A stretch of DNA of 62,816 nucleotides from Terrisporobacter sp. (lineage in GTDB: Bacteria; Bacillota_A; Clostridia; Peptostreptococcales; Peptostreptococcaceae): positions 1 through 62,816 of the forward strand of contig JARKUZ010000054.1 in NCBI GenBank assembly GCA_029851945.1. The letters are read 5' to 3'. Shown here one piece after another: positions 54,149 to 62,816 of the stretch (position 1 is the first letter of the stretch; the number at the start of each line of letters is the position of its first letter). The translations under genes and the position numbers were made by a program. The notes under the pieces are model-generated. The model made no database searches. It saw only the letters and a list, made by a program, of their open reading frames with translations, and was not told the origin of the DNA.

Positions 54149-55198
54149 CTATATATCTAGTTTTAAATCACCTGGTTTAATTAGATTTTTTGATTTCATA
54201 AATTTAGCTATTACTAAAGTCATAAATGCTGGTAATACAAAGTGAAGTAATAATATGGAAATCCAAATTGTAAAACCTTCTTTTCCTACAGCCGCCATAG
54301 CTGTGATTGTTCCAAACTGACCAACTAAACCAGAAGTACCCATACCTGCACCTATTGGAATATTTTCTAACTTAAAAATAGTGGTAGATAAAGGTCCTAA
54401 AATAGCTGATGTTAAAGTAGGTGGTATCCATATCTTCCAATTTTTTATTATATTAGGCATTTGAAGCATAGATGTACCAAGACCTTGGGCAAATAGACCA
54501 CCAATTCCATTTTCTTTATAACTCATAACAGCAAAACCAATCATTTGGCAACAACAACCTACTGTAGCAGCTCCACCAGCAAGCCCACTAAGATTTAACA
54601 TTATGCATATGGCAGCACTACTTATTGGAAGTGTCAAAGCTATACCAACTAATACGGATACTAATGACCCCATTAAAATAGGCTGCATTTCTGTAGATTT
54701 CATAATTAAATTACCAAATGAATTCATAAATGTAGAAACAGCTGAACCTGTAAACAAAGCAGCAAGTACACCTATTAATATTGTAACAGCAGGTGTAATA
54801 AGTATATCTATTTTTGTTTCTTTTGAAACAACTTTTCCACACTCTACGGCCAAAATAGTAGCTATAAAAGCACCAACTGGTCCGCCAAGCTCGTTTCCAC
54901 AAGCTCCAACTAAAGCACATGAAAACATTACAAGGGGTGGTGCTTGAAGTCCATAAGCAATTGCAACTGCTATTGCAGGACCCGTAACTTGTTTAGCTAC
55001 AGGACTTATTATATCTGTAAATAAAGTTATTCCCAATTTATCTCCTATTGTGCTAAAAATAGTACCTATAAGTAATGATGAGAAAAGACCAAGAGCCATA
55101 TAGCTTAAGGCATCTATTAAATATCTTTGTACGGAAAACTCTATATTTTTATCTTTTAAGAATTTTTTTAATTTGCGTCTTCTTTTAATTTTTAACAT
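54149..55198 (-). CDS. PfoR-like EIIC-family membrane protein
   Basis: A 349-residue integral membrane protein with about eight to ten helices, a basic cytoplasmic N-terminus (KIKRRRKLKKFLKDKN) and Gly-rich segments such as CGNELGGPVGAFIATILA and GAGMGTSGLVGQFGTI. It resembles PfoR of C. perfringens and the EIIC-like PTS family that lacks EIIA and EIIB partners. PfoR was named as a regulator of toxin genes, but the protein looks like a transporter. GGGAGA precedes the ATG. Substrate unknown. Confidence 0.78.
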   Translation of the reverse strand: MLKIKRRRKLKKFLKDKNIEFSVQRYLIDALSYMALGLFSSLLIGTIFSTIGDKLGITLFTDIISPVAKQVTGPAIAVAIAYGLQAPPLVMFSCALVGACGNELGGPVGAFIATILAVECGKVVSKETKIDILITPAVTILIGVLAALFTGSAVSTFMNSFGNLIMKSTEMQPILMGSLVSVLVGIALTLPISSAAICIMLNLSGLAGGAATVGCCCQMIGFAVMSYKENGIGGLFAQGLGTSMLQMPNIIKNWKIWIPPTLTSAILGPLSTTIFKLENIPIGAGMGTSGLVGQFGTITAMAAVGKEGFTIWISILLLHFVLPAFMTLVIAKFMKSKNLIKPGDLKLDI

Positions 55199-55402
55199 TA
55201 TAAATCTCCCTTCAATAAAATCTACTTAAGTAAATTATAATTTTTTTAATTTGTGATATAAATATTTTTGAATTATATCGAATTATATTTTGTTTTAAAA
55301 ATATATAAAATTGATAATAATTGAATCATAGAATAAAATAAAAATTATTGTTATAATATAATTAAAATATATGGAGGATATTGACATATTTTGGCTTTAT
55401 TT

Positions 55403-55430
55403 ATCTAAAAATATTATAATATTTTTAGAT
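55403..55430. repeat. Perfect 28-bp AT-rich palindrome
   Basis: Two 14-base halves, ATCTAAAAATATTA and its exact reverse complement, in the 335-base gap (55199-55533) between divergent genes. It may be an operator or cruciform. The rest of the gap is AT-rich and shows no gene. Confidence 0.7.
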
Positions 55431-55533
55431 ATTTATATAAAGGGTTTTTTATAATTACAATTAATATAATAAAATATAAATAAATTTATTGAAATTAACT
55501 AAGTATAAAATATGATTAAAAAGGAGGGTATAT

Positions 55534-56862
55534 ATGAGGATAATTTATGAAAGATATAAAAAAGCTATTATTTTTGCAACAATCCCTCTACTATTAATTT
55601 TACAATATTATTTATTTAAATGTGGTGGAATATCTCCTATGATAAAAGGAGTTAATATTAATATCATCCAAGGTGAATATATTCAAGACATTGATAAATA
55701 TGTAGTGAAATTAGGAGAGCCGGTGGTGTTATCTCCTGGTGAATATATAAAATTTCCACAATATGCTAAAGACCCAGATATTAAATTTACTATTCTAGAT
55801 AATTCTAAGACTATAAAATTAGAAGAAAATAATAAAGAAGAAAATACAGTTGTACTTACAGGTCTTAAAACAGGATATACTTCTGTAGCTGTCATGAAAA
55901 ATTCTAGAGTATTGCAAAAAGCAACTATATTAGTAGTAGATCCAACAGTAGAATCTTTAAATGTTTCTATAGATGGAAATTTAAAATACGTTGGTGATAT
56001 TGCCAAATTAAGTGGATCTGTTGAAGTTGACTATACAGAATTTAATAATTCTTATGATATAACCTATAAAAGTTCAAATGAGAATGTATTAAAAGTAGAA
56101 GATAATAAAGTAAAGGCTGTAGGCGTAGGTCGTGCTACTATATATGCTAAATCAAAAGATAAAGTAGAAGCTATTAGATTTAATATAGTAGCAAAAGTTA
56201 AAAGAATAGAAATTGAAAAAAGTTTTGATATAGTAATAGGCCAAACTATTAAGCTAAATCCTGAAATAATTACTTCTCCTGCCAAATTAAAGCATCCTAA
56301 AATTAAGTATAAGTTTTCTGAAACAAAGATGCCTGTGGAGAGAGTGGTAACATTTGATGAAAATGGAAATATTACAGGAATAAGATCAGGCAGCGAAAAA
56401 ATTACAATTAGTTGCGGTGAAGGTAGCAATAAAAGTATAGAAATAATAACTATAAATGTAAAAGAAATTAAAGTGGAAGACAGTATGATAAAAAATGTGC
56501 TATATAAATATAATATATTAAATAATGCACTAAATATAGTTTTAAGCTGGGATGTTTTAAATGGAGCAAACAATTACGATATTTATATAAGAGATAATAA
56601 TATTCAAGGAAGTAATTATGAACTGTATAGATCTATTACTCAGGAAGAATTTGTAAAAGATAATAAGGTGATTCTGAATTTAGATATTCCAAATGATATA
56701 GAAGAGGCTAATTATGATATTTATATAGTAGGAAGAAATGAAGAAGGAACTTCGAAACCAAGTAATGTTATAAATATAAAAGAAGTTATAATCAAAAATG
56801 AGGATGATAGTCAAGGTCAAGGATCGGAATCAGAAAATGAAAGTGAAAATGAAAAAATTTAA
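55534..56862 (+). CDS. Membrane-anchored protein with bacterial Ig-like domains
   Basis: A 442-residue protein. An N-terminal membrane helix (about 9-27; AIIFATIPLLLILQYYLF) anchors an extracellular part made of Ig-like Big_2 units (TGLKTGYTSVAVM, VKAVGVGRATIYAKS, ITGIRSGSEKITISC), then a fibronectin-type-III-like domain (LSWDVLNGANNYDIYIR) and an acidic Ser/Glu tail. Such proteins are adhesion or cell-surface structures. AAGGAGGG precedes the ATG. Confidence 0.82.
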   Translation: MRIIYERYKKAIIFATIPLLLILQYYLFKCGGISPMIKGVNINIIQGEYIQDIDKYVVKLGEPVVLSPGEYIKFPQYAKDPDIKFTILDNSKTIKLEENNKEENTVVLTGLKTGYTSVAVMKNSRVLQKATILVVDPTVESLNVSIDGNLKYVGDIAKLSGSVEVDYTEFNNSYDITYKSSNENVLKVEDNKVKAVGVGRATIYAKSKDKVEAIRFNIVAKVKRIEIEKSFDIVIGQTIKLNPEIITSPAKLKHPKIKYKFSETKMPVERVVTFDENGNITGIRSGSEKITISCGEGSNKSIEIITINVKEIKVEDSMIKNVLYKYNILNNALNIVLSWDVLNGANNYDIYIRDNNIQGSNYELYRSITQEEFVKDNKVILNLDIPNDIEEANYDIYIVGRNEEGTSKPSNVINIKEVIIKNEDDSQGQGSESENESENEKI

Positions 56863-56936
56863 CCATAAATTTATTCATATTTTATATATTGTAACTAATA
56901 TATATTAATAAAAGAATTATTTAGGGGAGAGTTGTA

Positions 56937-57146
56937 TTGAAAAGAAGAGCTGAAAGAATTAATACTATATCTAAAGAGCTATCAGAAGAAGCTTTTAAGG
57001 CTTATTCTGGAAAAAGAGATTACAAAAGAGCTTTAGAAATATACTGTTTATTAGCAGAATCTAAATGTGTTCCTAAAGAAATATCTAACTTTTCAAAGAA
57101 TATGTTAGGTAGATTGAATAAAAAAATAGAAGATACTCATAAATAA
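56937..57146 (+). CDS. Small basic helical protein
   Basis: A 69-residue protein starting at TTG, 7 bases after AGGGGAG. The sequence is rich in Lys, Arg and Glu and looks like a helical hairpin, with GKRDYKRALEIYCLLAESK resembling one TPR unit. No family is recognised. It sits just before the germination locus but is closed by its own terminator. Confidence 0.65.
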   Translation: MKRRAERINTISKELSEEAFKAYSGKRDYKRALEIYCLLAESKCVPKEISNFSKNMLGRLNKKIEDTHK

Positions 57147-57151
57147 ATACT

Positions 57152-57185
57152 AAAAAGTCTCATTAATAAATGGGACTTTTTTTAT
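57152..57185 (+). terminator. Rho-independent terminator
   Basis: AAAAAGTCTCATT / AATGGGACTTTTT with one wobble and a T-run. Confidence 0.85.
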
Positions 57186-57286
57186 TTTGGGATTTAATTA
57201 CATACATATATATCATCATAAAAAAATATGACAATTAATATAATTAAATAAAGTAGTGGATTTGTATAAAATAGGAGGGGATTAAT

Positions 57287-60200
57287 ATAGATTATGAAGT
57301 AATAGTTAAATATAGTGGTGATATTTTAAGATTAGAAAACGAGCTAGATATAAGTGTAGAGATTTTGAGTCCTGTATATGCAATAATAAGTTCTGATGAT
57401 TCAAATATATTTAATGAATTATTAAATTATAAAGAAATCGAATATATTGAAAAACCATTTATATTAGAAACGCAAGATACACAAAGTTTTTCAAGTACGG
57501 GTATAACAAATTTTAAAAATAGAAGTGGGCTAACTGGAAATGGAACAATAATAGGGATCATAGATTCGGGAATAGATTATACACTTCCTATATTTAAAGA
57601 TATTAATGGTAGTTCAAAAATATTATATTATTGGGATCAATCTATAATTGGAACACCGCCAGAAGGTTTTAAAGAAGGAACATTATATACAAAGGAAGAT
57701 ATCGATAAGGCAATAAACGGAGAAACTTTTATACCTATATCTGCTACTTCAGCACATGGGACTCATGTTGCTGGCACAGCTGCAAGCATAGCTACTGATG
57801 CGAAGTTAATAGTAGTTAGGGTTGGTAATAGGGCTACAGATTACTATTCAAGAAGTACAGAATTTATGAGAGCAATTAAATTTATATTAGATAGATCCTT
57901 AGAATTAAATATGCCAGTATCTATAAATATTAGCTATGGAAGTAATGAGGGTTCTCATAGAGGATTGTCTTTGTTTGAACAGTATATAGATGATATGTGT
58001 TTATATTGGAAAAATAATATAATTGTAGCAGCAGGAAATAATAGAGATAAGGGGGGGCATAAACATATTAAATTAGAAGATCAGATTGAAGAAGTAGAAT
58101 TTACTATAGGTTCAAATGAAACTATAATTAACATAAATATATGGCCTAATTTTGCAGATGATTTTAATGTATATTTAGTAAATCCATCTAATCAAAGAAC
58201 ACAGCCAATATCACTTACATCAGGCGAAATAAGAAACTCAATAGGAACTACCAGAATAAAGGGATATTTTTATCCAATAGCACCTTACTCTCTTCAAAGA
58301 AGAGTTACATTTCAATTAACTACAAGTAGTCAGATAACACCAGGTATATGGAAAATAGTATTTACACCTATAAATATAGTAGAAGGAAATATAAATATAT
58401 ATTTACCTACTTCAGAAGGGTTAAGTAAAGATACAAGATTTTTGACTCCAACCACAGAATTAACTGTTACAGTACCAGGGACTGCAAGTAGAGTTTTAAC
58501 TGTGGGTAGTTACAATTCTAGAACTGATACAGCTTCAGTTTTTTCTGGAGAAGGAAATATAGAATTTTGTGTAAGCAAACCAGACATTTTAGCACCTGGA
58601 GAAGACATAATTTCATACTTACCAGGCGGAAGTCAAGGAGCATTAAGTGGAACTAGTATGGCAACACCTCATGTAACAGGAGTATGCTCATTATTCCATC
58701 AGTGGGGGATTATAAACAATAATGATCCTTTTTTATATTCTGCAAAATTAAAAGCTCTACTTTTAAAATCTGCTATAAGAAAAAGTAATATATCCTATCC
58801 AAATAATTTAAGAGGATATGGTTTTTTAAATTTATCTACTTTAGAATTAGACCAAATAGCTGATATGAATAAAAGTCTTGATTTTGAATATAGAAAAAGA
58901 AGGATAAGAAAATATACGAGGAGAATAACTACTCCGGATATAAGAATATTTAGACAAGGTAATATAAGGTCAGGAATAAATATATTATATGAGCCTGGTT
59001 TTGAAGAAGAATTAAGAGAGTTAGTACCAAATGTTGAATTTAATAAATTAAGTGATAGCTTTGGAATTGTGTATTTAAGCAATTATAATGAAGATACGAT
59101 AAAGTCCATATTATCTTTGCCATCAGTTATGAGAATAGAATCATTAACTAGAATTGCACTATTAGGAACAATAACACCAGGTACAGAGGGAGGAGTAAAT
59201 GCAAATGAAGAAATAGGAGTAAATTTTTTTAAGAATAATCCTAATATATCTTTAAGTGGAAGAGGAATTGCTATAGCAATAATTAGTAGTGGTATAGATT
59301 ATCTTCATCCTGATTTTATAAATGCAGATGGAACATCAAAGATATTGTATTTATGGGATCAAACTAAAGAAGGAAATCCTCCAGAAGGATATTATATTGG
59401 AACGGAATATACTAGAGAACAAATAAATGAAGCTATAGTAAACAATGATTCAAGCTTATCTACAGATGAAGAGGGATACGGAACAATTTTATCTGGAATT
59501 TGTGCTGGTCTTGGAAATGTAAATAGTGAGTATGCAGGTGTGGCAGAAGATGCACAGTTGATAGTTGTAAAACTAGAAAAAATAGATGGATATTATAATA
59601 ATGCTATGTCTCAGGTGGCTTCACAGTATGTATATGAAAAAGCATTTCAATCAAATATGCCGCTGGTTATAAACTATGCAAATGGTACTACCAGTTTGGC
59701 AGGAATATCCACTAGAACTATAATAGAACAAAGTTATTTCACTAGAGGAGTTTGTTCAGTCAGTGCAGCAGGAGACGAAGGTAACACTCAGACTCATACA
59801 AGTGGCAAAATATTAGCAAGTGGAGATGTAAAGGAAATTGAATTTGAAGTGACAAGTATTGAAGAGCAACTTGAAATACAAATATGGATTGAAAAACCAG
59901 ACACAGCAATAGTAACTATAGTTAGCCCTAGTGGAGAAGAAAGCAAATCAATTAATATATCAGATTTTAATACTATATCTGGTATATTTGATTTTGAAAA
60001 TACAAACTATTCTATAACATATATATACCCAACTACTTTTTCTGGTCAACAGCAAGCTATAGTAAATATGACAAGTGTTAAAAGTGGTATATGGAAAATT
60101 AGATTGACAGGGGATTATATAAGTAATGGAAATTATGATGCTTATTTACCGAATAGAGTATTTTTAAATAGTGGAACTAGATTTAGAAATCCAGATCCAA

Positions 60201-60607
60201 GTAGTACCATACTTTACCCTGCAACTTTTTCAGATAATATAACGGTAGGAGCCTATGATAGTATAAATAGAGGTCTATGGCAAGGTTCATCAAGAGGTCC
60301 TACTATATCCGGATTATTAAAACCAGATTTAATAGCACCAGGAGTTAATATAATTGGACCATATCCAGGTGGTGGATATGGAACTATAACTGGAACTGCA
60401 CCAGCAGCAGCTTATACATCAGGATGTGTATCAATGTTTATGCAATATGTTTTATTAGATATGGATTATAGAAGCAAAGCCTTCGTACAGAATATAAGAA
60501 CTATATTTAGAGTAGGCTCTATAAGATCAGAAGATATATTATATCCAAATAATAACACAGGTTATGGAGTTCTGAATATGAGAAACACAATGGAAGTATT
60601 TAGATAG
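57287..60607 (+). CDS. cspBA: CspBA: fused germination protease CspB and pseudoprotease CspA
   Basis: An about 1106-codon fusion of two subtilase domains, the layout known from C. difficile. CspB (first half) has an intact triad: Asp93 (GIIDSGID), His157 (AHGTHVAG) and Ser457 (SGTSMATP). CspA (second half) has lost it: Asp is Ser about 667 (IISSGID), His is Tyr about 731 (GYGTI) and Ser is Ala about 1038 (TGTAPAA). CspB cuts pro-SleC during germination; CspA helps CspC into the spore. No ATG, GTG or TTG lies between the last in-frame stop (57272) and 57365. The prodomain already reads [16 protein letters not shown] before 57365, so the start is probably AUA 57287 (8 bases after AGGAGG) or AUU 57281. 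Confidence 0.93.
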   Translation: MDYEVIVKYSGDILRLENELDISVEILSPVYAIISSDDSNIFNELLNYKEIEYIEKPFILETQDTQSFSSTGITNFKNRSGLTGNGTIIGIIDSGIDYTLPIFKDINGSSKILYYWDQSIIGTPPEGFKEGTLYTKEDIDKAINGETFIPISATSAHGTHVAGTAASIATDAKLIVVRVGNRATDYYSRSTEFMRAIKFILDRSLELNMPVSINISYGSNEGSHRGLSLFEQYIDDMCLYWKNNIIVAAGNNRDKGGHKHIKLEDQIEEVEFTIGSNETIININIWPNFADDFNVYLVNPSNQRTQPISLTSGEIRNSIGTTRIKGYFYPIAPYSLQRRVTFQLTTSSQITPGIWKIVFTPINIVEGNINIYLPTSEGLSKDTRFLTPTTELTVTVPGTASRVLTVGSYNSRTDTASVFSGEGNIEFCVSKPDILAPGEDIISYLPGGSQGALSGTSMATPHVTGVCSLFHQWGIINNNDPFLYSAKLKALLLKSAIRKSNISYPNNLRGYGFLNLSTLELDQIADMNKSLDFEYRKRRIRKYTRRITTPDIRIFRQGNIRSGINILYEPGFEEELRELVPNVEFNKLSDSFGIVYLSNYNEDTIKSILSLPSVMRIESLTRIALLGTITPGTEGGVNANEEIGVNFFKNNPNISLSGRGIAIAIISSGIDYLHPDFINADGTSKILYLWDQTKEGNPPEGYYIGTEYTREQINEAIVNNDSSLSTDEEGYGTILSGICAGLGNVNSEYAGVAEDAQLIVVKLEKIDGYYNNAMSQVASQYVYEKAFQSNMPLVINYANGTTSLAGISTRTIIEQSYFTRGVCSVSAAGDEGNTQTHTSGKILASGDVKEIEFEVTSIEEQLEIQIWIEKPDTAIVTIVSPSGEESKSINISDFNTISGIFDFENTNYSITYIYPTTFSGQQQAIVNMTSVKSGIWKIRLTGDYISNGNYDAYLPNRVFLNSGTRFRNPDPSSTILYPATFSDNITVGAYDSINRGLWQGSSRGPTISGLLKPDLIAPGVNIIGPYPGGGYGTITGTAPAAAYTSGCVSMFMQYVLLDMDYRSKAFVQNIRTIFRVGSIRSEDILYPNNNTGYGVLNMRNTMEVFR

Positions 60608-60617
60608 GAGGAATATT

Positions 60618-62291
60618 ATGAAGTCTTATCCTATTATTTATCAAGGAGACATAGGGGCTGCTTTAAATAATGTTGGTGTTACAGATTATATGATTTTAAA
60701 TAATCAACTAGCAGTTGTATATGTTGAAGATAGTTTTGATGAGAACATATTAGAAAATATTTACGAAGTTTCATGGTTTCAAGAATCCAAAGCGATGAGT
60801 ACGATGATTGATATAAATGAAAATATAGAAGGAGGAGAAACTGTATCTACAGCAGCAGGAGTAAATTTTATAGAAGATAATCCATATATAAATGTAAATG
60901 GAGAGAATGTATTAATAGGAATCATAGATTCTGGAATAAATTATCTTCATCCAGATTTTATAAACGAAGATAATACAAGCAAAATAGTATCAATATGGGA
61001 TCAGGAAAGTAATACGAATTCTCCCCCAGATGGAATGATTTTTGGTAGTGAATTTACTAGAGAAGAAATTAATCAGGCAATAATGAATAATGATTCTACA
61101 CTGACTGTTGATCATATAGGTACAGGAACTATCGCAGCAGGAATAGCTGTGGGTAGTGGACGGGTAAATTCTTTATATAGAGGTGTAGCATTAGGAAGTG
61201 AATTAGTTGTAGTTAAACTAAGACCCTATGAAGGCACATTTAAAGATGGAAGAATAAATTATATCAATACAGATTTTTTAGCAGCTATAAAATATATATT
61301 GGATGTAGCAAGTAGAGAAAATAAGTTTTTAATTATAAACTTAACTATAGGTGATAAATCAAGATCTGTAATATTAGCAAATTTACTAGATACTTTTCCA
61401 CAAATAACAAATACAGGTACATTTGTAGTTAGTGGAGCAGGAAATGAGGGAAATACAGATATACATTTTGAAGGAAATCTACTAAACGGTAATAATTTTC
61501 AAGATGTTATTCTTGAAGTTGGTGAACAAAATAGCTTAGATATTGCAATTACATTGAATGATCCAGGTAGGTTGGGAGTTGAAGTAATATCTCCATCTGG
61601 AGAAATAAGCTATAGAGTAGATTATTCTCCGGATGAAAGTCAATATGAAGGAAAGTTTAACTTAGAAAATTCGGCTTATGAGATGAGATTATCATATCCT
61701 TGGCTATTATCCGGAAATGAAGAACTACTTATTAGAGTTTTAGATATAAAGCCAGGTATATGGACAATAAGAATATTTCCTGAAATTATAATAACAGGAG
61801 AATTTGATATTTATTTACCAAATAAAAACTTAATTGCCGAAGATACTAGATTCTTAAATCCAAACTCTTATTCTACAATAACTTTATATGGAACAACAGA
61901 AAATGTTATAACTATTGGAGCATATAATGATAAAACCAATAGTATATGGATTGGTTCATCAAGAGGTCCATTAAAGGATAGAAGAATAGTAAAGCCAGAT
62001 GTAGTAGCACCAGGAGTTGATATTATAGCTCCTTATATAAGTAATAATTATGCAAAAGCAACAGGTACAGGGGTTAGTAGTTCTTTAACTTGCGGCGTAT
62101 TAGCATTAATTGTAGAATATATAAGCAAACAAGGAACATTTGTAAGTAAAACTTTATACACACGTGTTTTAAAAACTTATTTAATGCTTGGAGCAATAAA
62201 AAATCCAATATACACTTTCCCTAACGATGCACAAGGATATGGAGTACTTAGCTTACAAAGTACAATAGAGGCTATTGCAAATAAACTATAA
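60618..62291 (+). CDS. cspC: CspC: germinant-sensing pseudoprotease
   Basis: A 557-residue subtilase-fold protein. Asp104 is kept (GIIDSGIN), but the His position is Thr169 (HIGTGTI) and the Ser position is Gly485 (ATGTGVSS), so it cannot be a protease. The same two replacements are known in C. difficile CspC, the protein implicated in sensing bile-acid germinants. AGGAGG precedes ATG 60618, ten bases after cspBA, so it is co-transcribed with it. It acts in the spore with CspB and CspA to start cortex breakdown. Confidence 0.95.
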   Translation: MKSYPIIYQGDIGAALNNVGVTDYMILNNQLAVVYVEDSFDENILENIYEVSWFQESKAMSTMIDINENIEGGETVSTAAGVNFIEDNPYINVNGENVLIGIIDSGINYLHPDFINEDNTSKIVSIWDQESNTNSPPDGMIFGSEFTREEINQAIMNNDSTLTVDHIGTGTIAAGIAVGSGRVNSLYRGVALGSELVVVKLRPYEGTFKDGRINYINTDFLAAIKYILDVASRENKFLIINLTIGDKSRSVILANLLDTFPQITNTGTFVVSGAGNEGNTDIHFEGNLLNGNNFQDVILEVGEQNSLDIAITLNDPGRLGVEVISPSGEISYRVDYSPDESQYEGKFNLENSAYEMRLSYPWLLSGNEELLIRVLDIKPGIWTIRIFPEIIITGEFDIYLPNKNLIAEDTRFLNPNSYSTITLYGTTENVITIGAYNDKTNSIWIGSSRGPLKDRRIVKPDVVAPGVDIIAPYISNNYAKATGTGVSSSLTCGVLALIVEYISKQGTFVSKTLYTRVLKTYLMLGAIKNPIYTFPNDAQGYGVLSLQSTIEAIANKL

Positions 62292-62357
62292 GATTATGAA
62301 TTTTAAAATTTAGATTGGTTAAAAATAAATATATACAAAAGAAAAAGAGGTGACATC

Positions 62358-62549
62358 ATGGATATAAAAGATAAACAACTAAGTGGCAAAGATAATGAAA
62401 GACTTACAAAAACTACACCTACTAATTGTGAATATACTGCAGCGTGGGCTAATGTGGATAATATAGTTCCTGTTAGTCAAGTGACACAACCCTCCCTTGA
62501 AGATGTTATAGATGCAAAAGATTGGGTTGACAATGGAAGCAAACTATAA
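62358..62549 (+). CDS. DUF3787-like small protein
   Basis: A 63-residue hydrophilic protein, MDIKDKQLSGKDNERLTKTT to the C-terminal AKDWVDNGSKL. A central TAAWANVDNIVPVSQVTQPS segment resembles clostridial DUF3787 proteins, whose role is unknown. AAAGAGGTGA precedes the ATG. It follows cspC by 66 bases and could be part of the germination operon. Confidence 0.75.
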   Translation: MDIKDKQLSGKDNERLTKTTPTNCEYTAAWANVDNIVPVSQVTQPSLEDVIDAKDWVDNGSKL

Positions 62550-62555
62550 TACTTT

Positions 62556-62586
62556 AAAAGATGAAGATTTTATCTTCGTCTTTTTC
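62556..62586 (+). terminator. Rho-independent terminator of the csp region
   Basis: AAAGATGAAGA / TCTTCGTCTTT stem with T5. Confidence 0.85.
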
Positions 62587-62770
62587 AATTATAAGGATAT
62601 TATATAACTCTTAAATTTCTGGAAAACTTTTAGAATTAAGTTAGTTCAACATACCTGTGAAATTAAAAAATCAAATTTTGAGCAATTTCGTTGGATTAAG
62701 TGTCAGAGAGAGAATTTATAATCATTTGTACAATTTATAAATTAGCAAAAAATATAAATTGAATAAAATA

Positions 62771-62799
62771 TTGACTTAGATTTTATAAGTTGGTATAAT
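62771..62799 (+). promoter_or_regulatory. Predicted promoter at the right edge
   Basis: TTGACT (62771-62776), a 17-base spacer and TATAAT (62794-62799). The gene it drives lies outside the window. The 62587-62770 stretch holds no gene. Confidence 0.75.
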
Positions 62800-62816
62800 T
62801 TTGTTAAATAATTGTA

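Noticed and set aside
55374..55419. A 12-codon leader peptide from TTG 55381 after GGAGG
   Set aside because: Only three bases separate the ribosome binding site from the TTG, and its end lies inside the 28-bp palindrome; nothing links it to a downstream gene.
57201..57208. CATACATA as a sigma-E -10 box for cspBA
   Set aside because: A matching -35 element is not convincing at the needed spacing, so it is not listed as a promoter.

Overview
The window is AT-rich, with A- and T-ending codons, strong AGGAGG/GGGGAG ribosome binding sites and U-rich Rho-independent terminators. This is typical of a low-GC endospore-forming Clostridia. The right end carries a fused CspB-CspA germination protease gene followed by CspC. 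In CspC two catalytic positions are Thr169 and Gly485, the arrangement known from Clostridioides difficile. Together with a Tyr T-box, a RelQ-type alarmone synthetase and a PfoR-like protein, this points to the family Peptostreptococcaceae. The genus cannot be fixed from sequence alone. No rRNA, tRNA, CRISPR array or intact mobile element was seen.

Layout. Positions 1-8.0 kb hold the end of a TtcA-like gene, two DEDD exonucleases, a MORN-repeat membrane protein with an intracellular subtilisin (IspA type), the divisome module ftsE-ftsX plus a PcsB-like M23 hydrolase, and a small gene overlapping a PASTA-less Ser/Thr kinase. Positions 8.0-8.45 kb hold two tandem copies of an apparent small RNA gene on the minus strand, each with its own promoter and terminator and C-rich anti-Shine-Dalgarno motifs. 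Positions 8.6-15.1 kb are a glycosyltransferase GT51, small Cys-rich proteins, a pentapeptide-repeat potassium channel, an M3 peptidase and a secreted E/K-rich protein. Positions 15.2-18.5 kb are a T-box leader with a UAC (Tyr) specifier driving a sodium:solute symporter and a LarA-family racemase, followed by a decayed fragment of the symporter.

Positions 18.8-28.7 kb form a co-directional block: two TIGR04283/TIGR04282-type glycosyltransferases, an atypical APH-fold kinase, two TVP38/TMEM64 membrane proteins, a CCG-type Fe-S protein, a four-gene YnjBCD-like ABC importer and a nucleoside hydrolase. It looks like one uncharacterised uptake/metabolism pathway. Positions 29-34 kb hold an XRE-TPR regulator, relQ, a small membrane protein and topB. 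Positions 34.1-39.0 kb are a fructose PTS module (PRD regulator, fruK, fruA). Positions 39.1-40.1 kb contain a broken GntR fragment and a broken GH25 lysozyme.

Positions 40.3-48.9 kb are an amino-sugar region. A sialic-acid catabolic operon (nanE, nanA, SSS transporter, yhcH, nanK, RpiR regulator) faces a convergent nagR-nagA-nagB operon with tandem dre-like operators, so GlcNAc-6-P made from sialic acid is passed to fructose-6-P. Positions 49-57 kb hold a Rieske oxidoreductase, a YjdF-like membrane protein, a PrsA-like foldase, a cupin, a TPR protein, a PfoR-like membrane protein and a membrane-anchored Ig-like protein. Positions 57.3-62.6 kb are the germination locus cspBA-cspC plus a DUF3787-like gene. 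The CspBA start appears to be a rare AUA or AUU codon.
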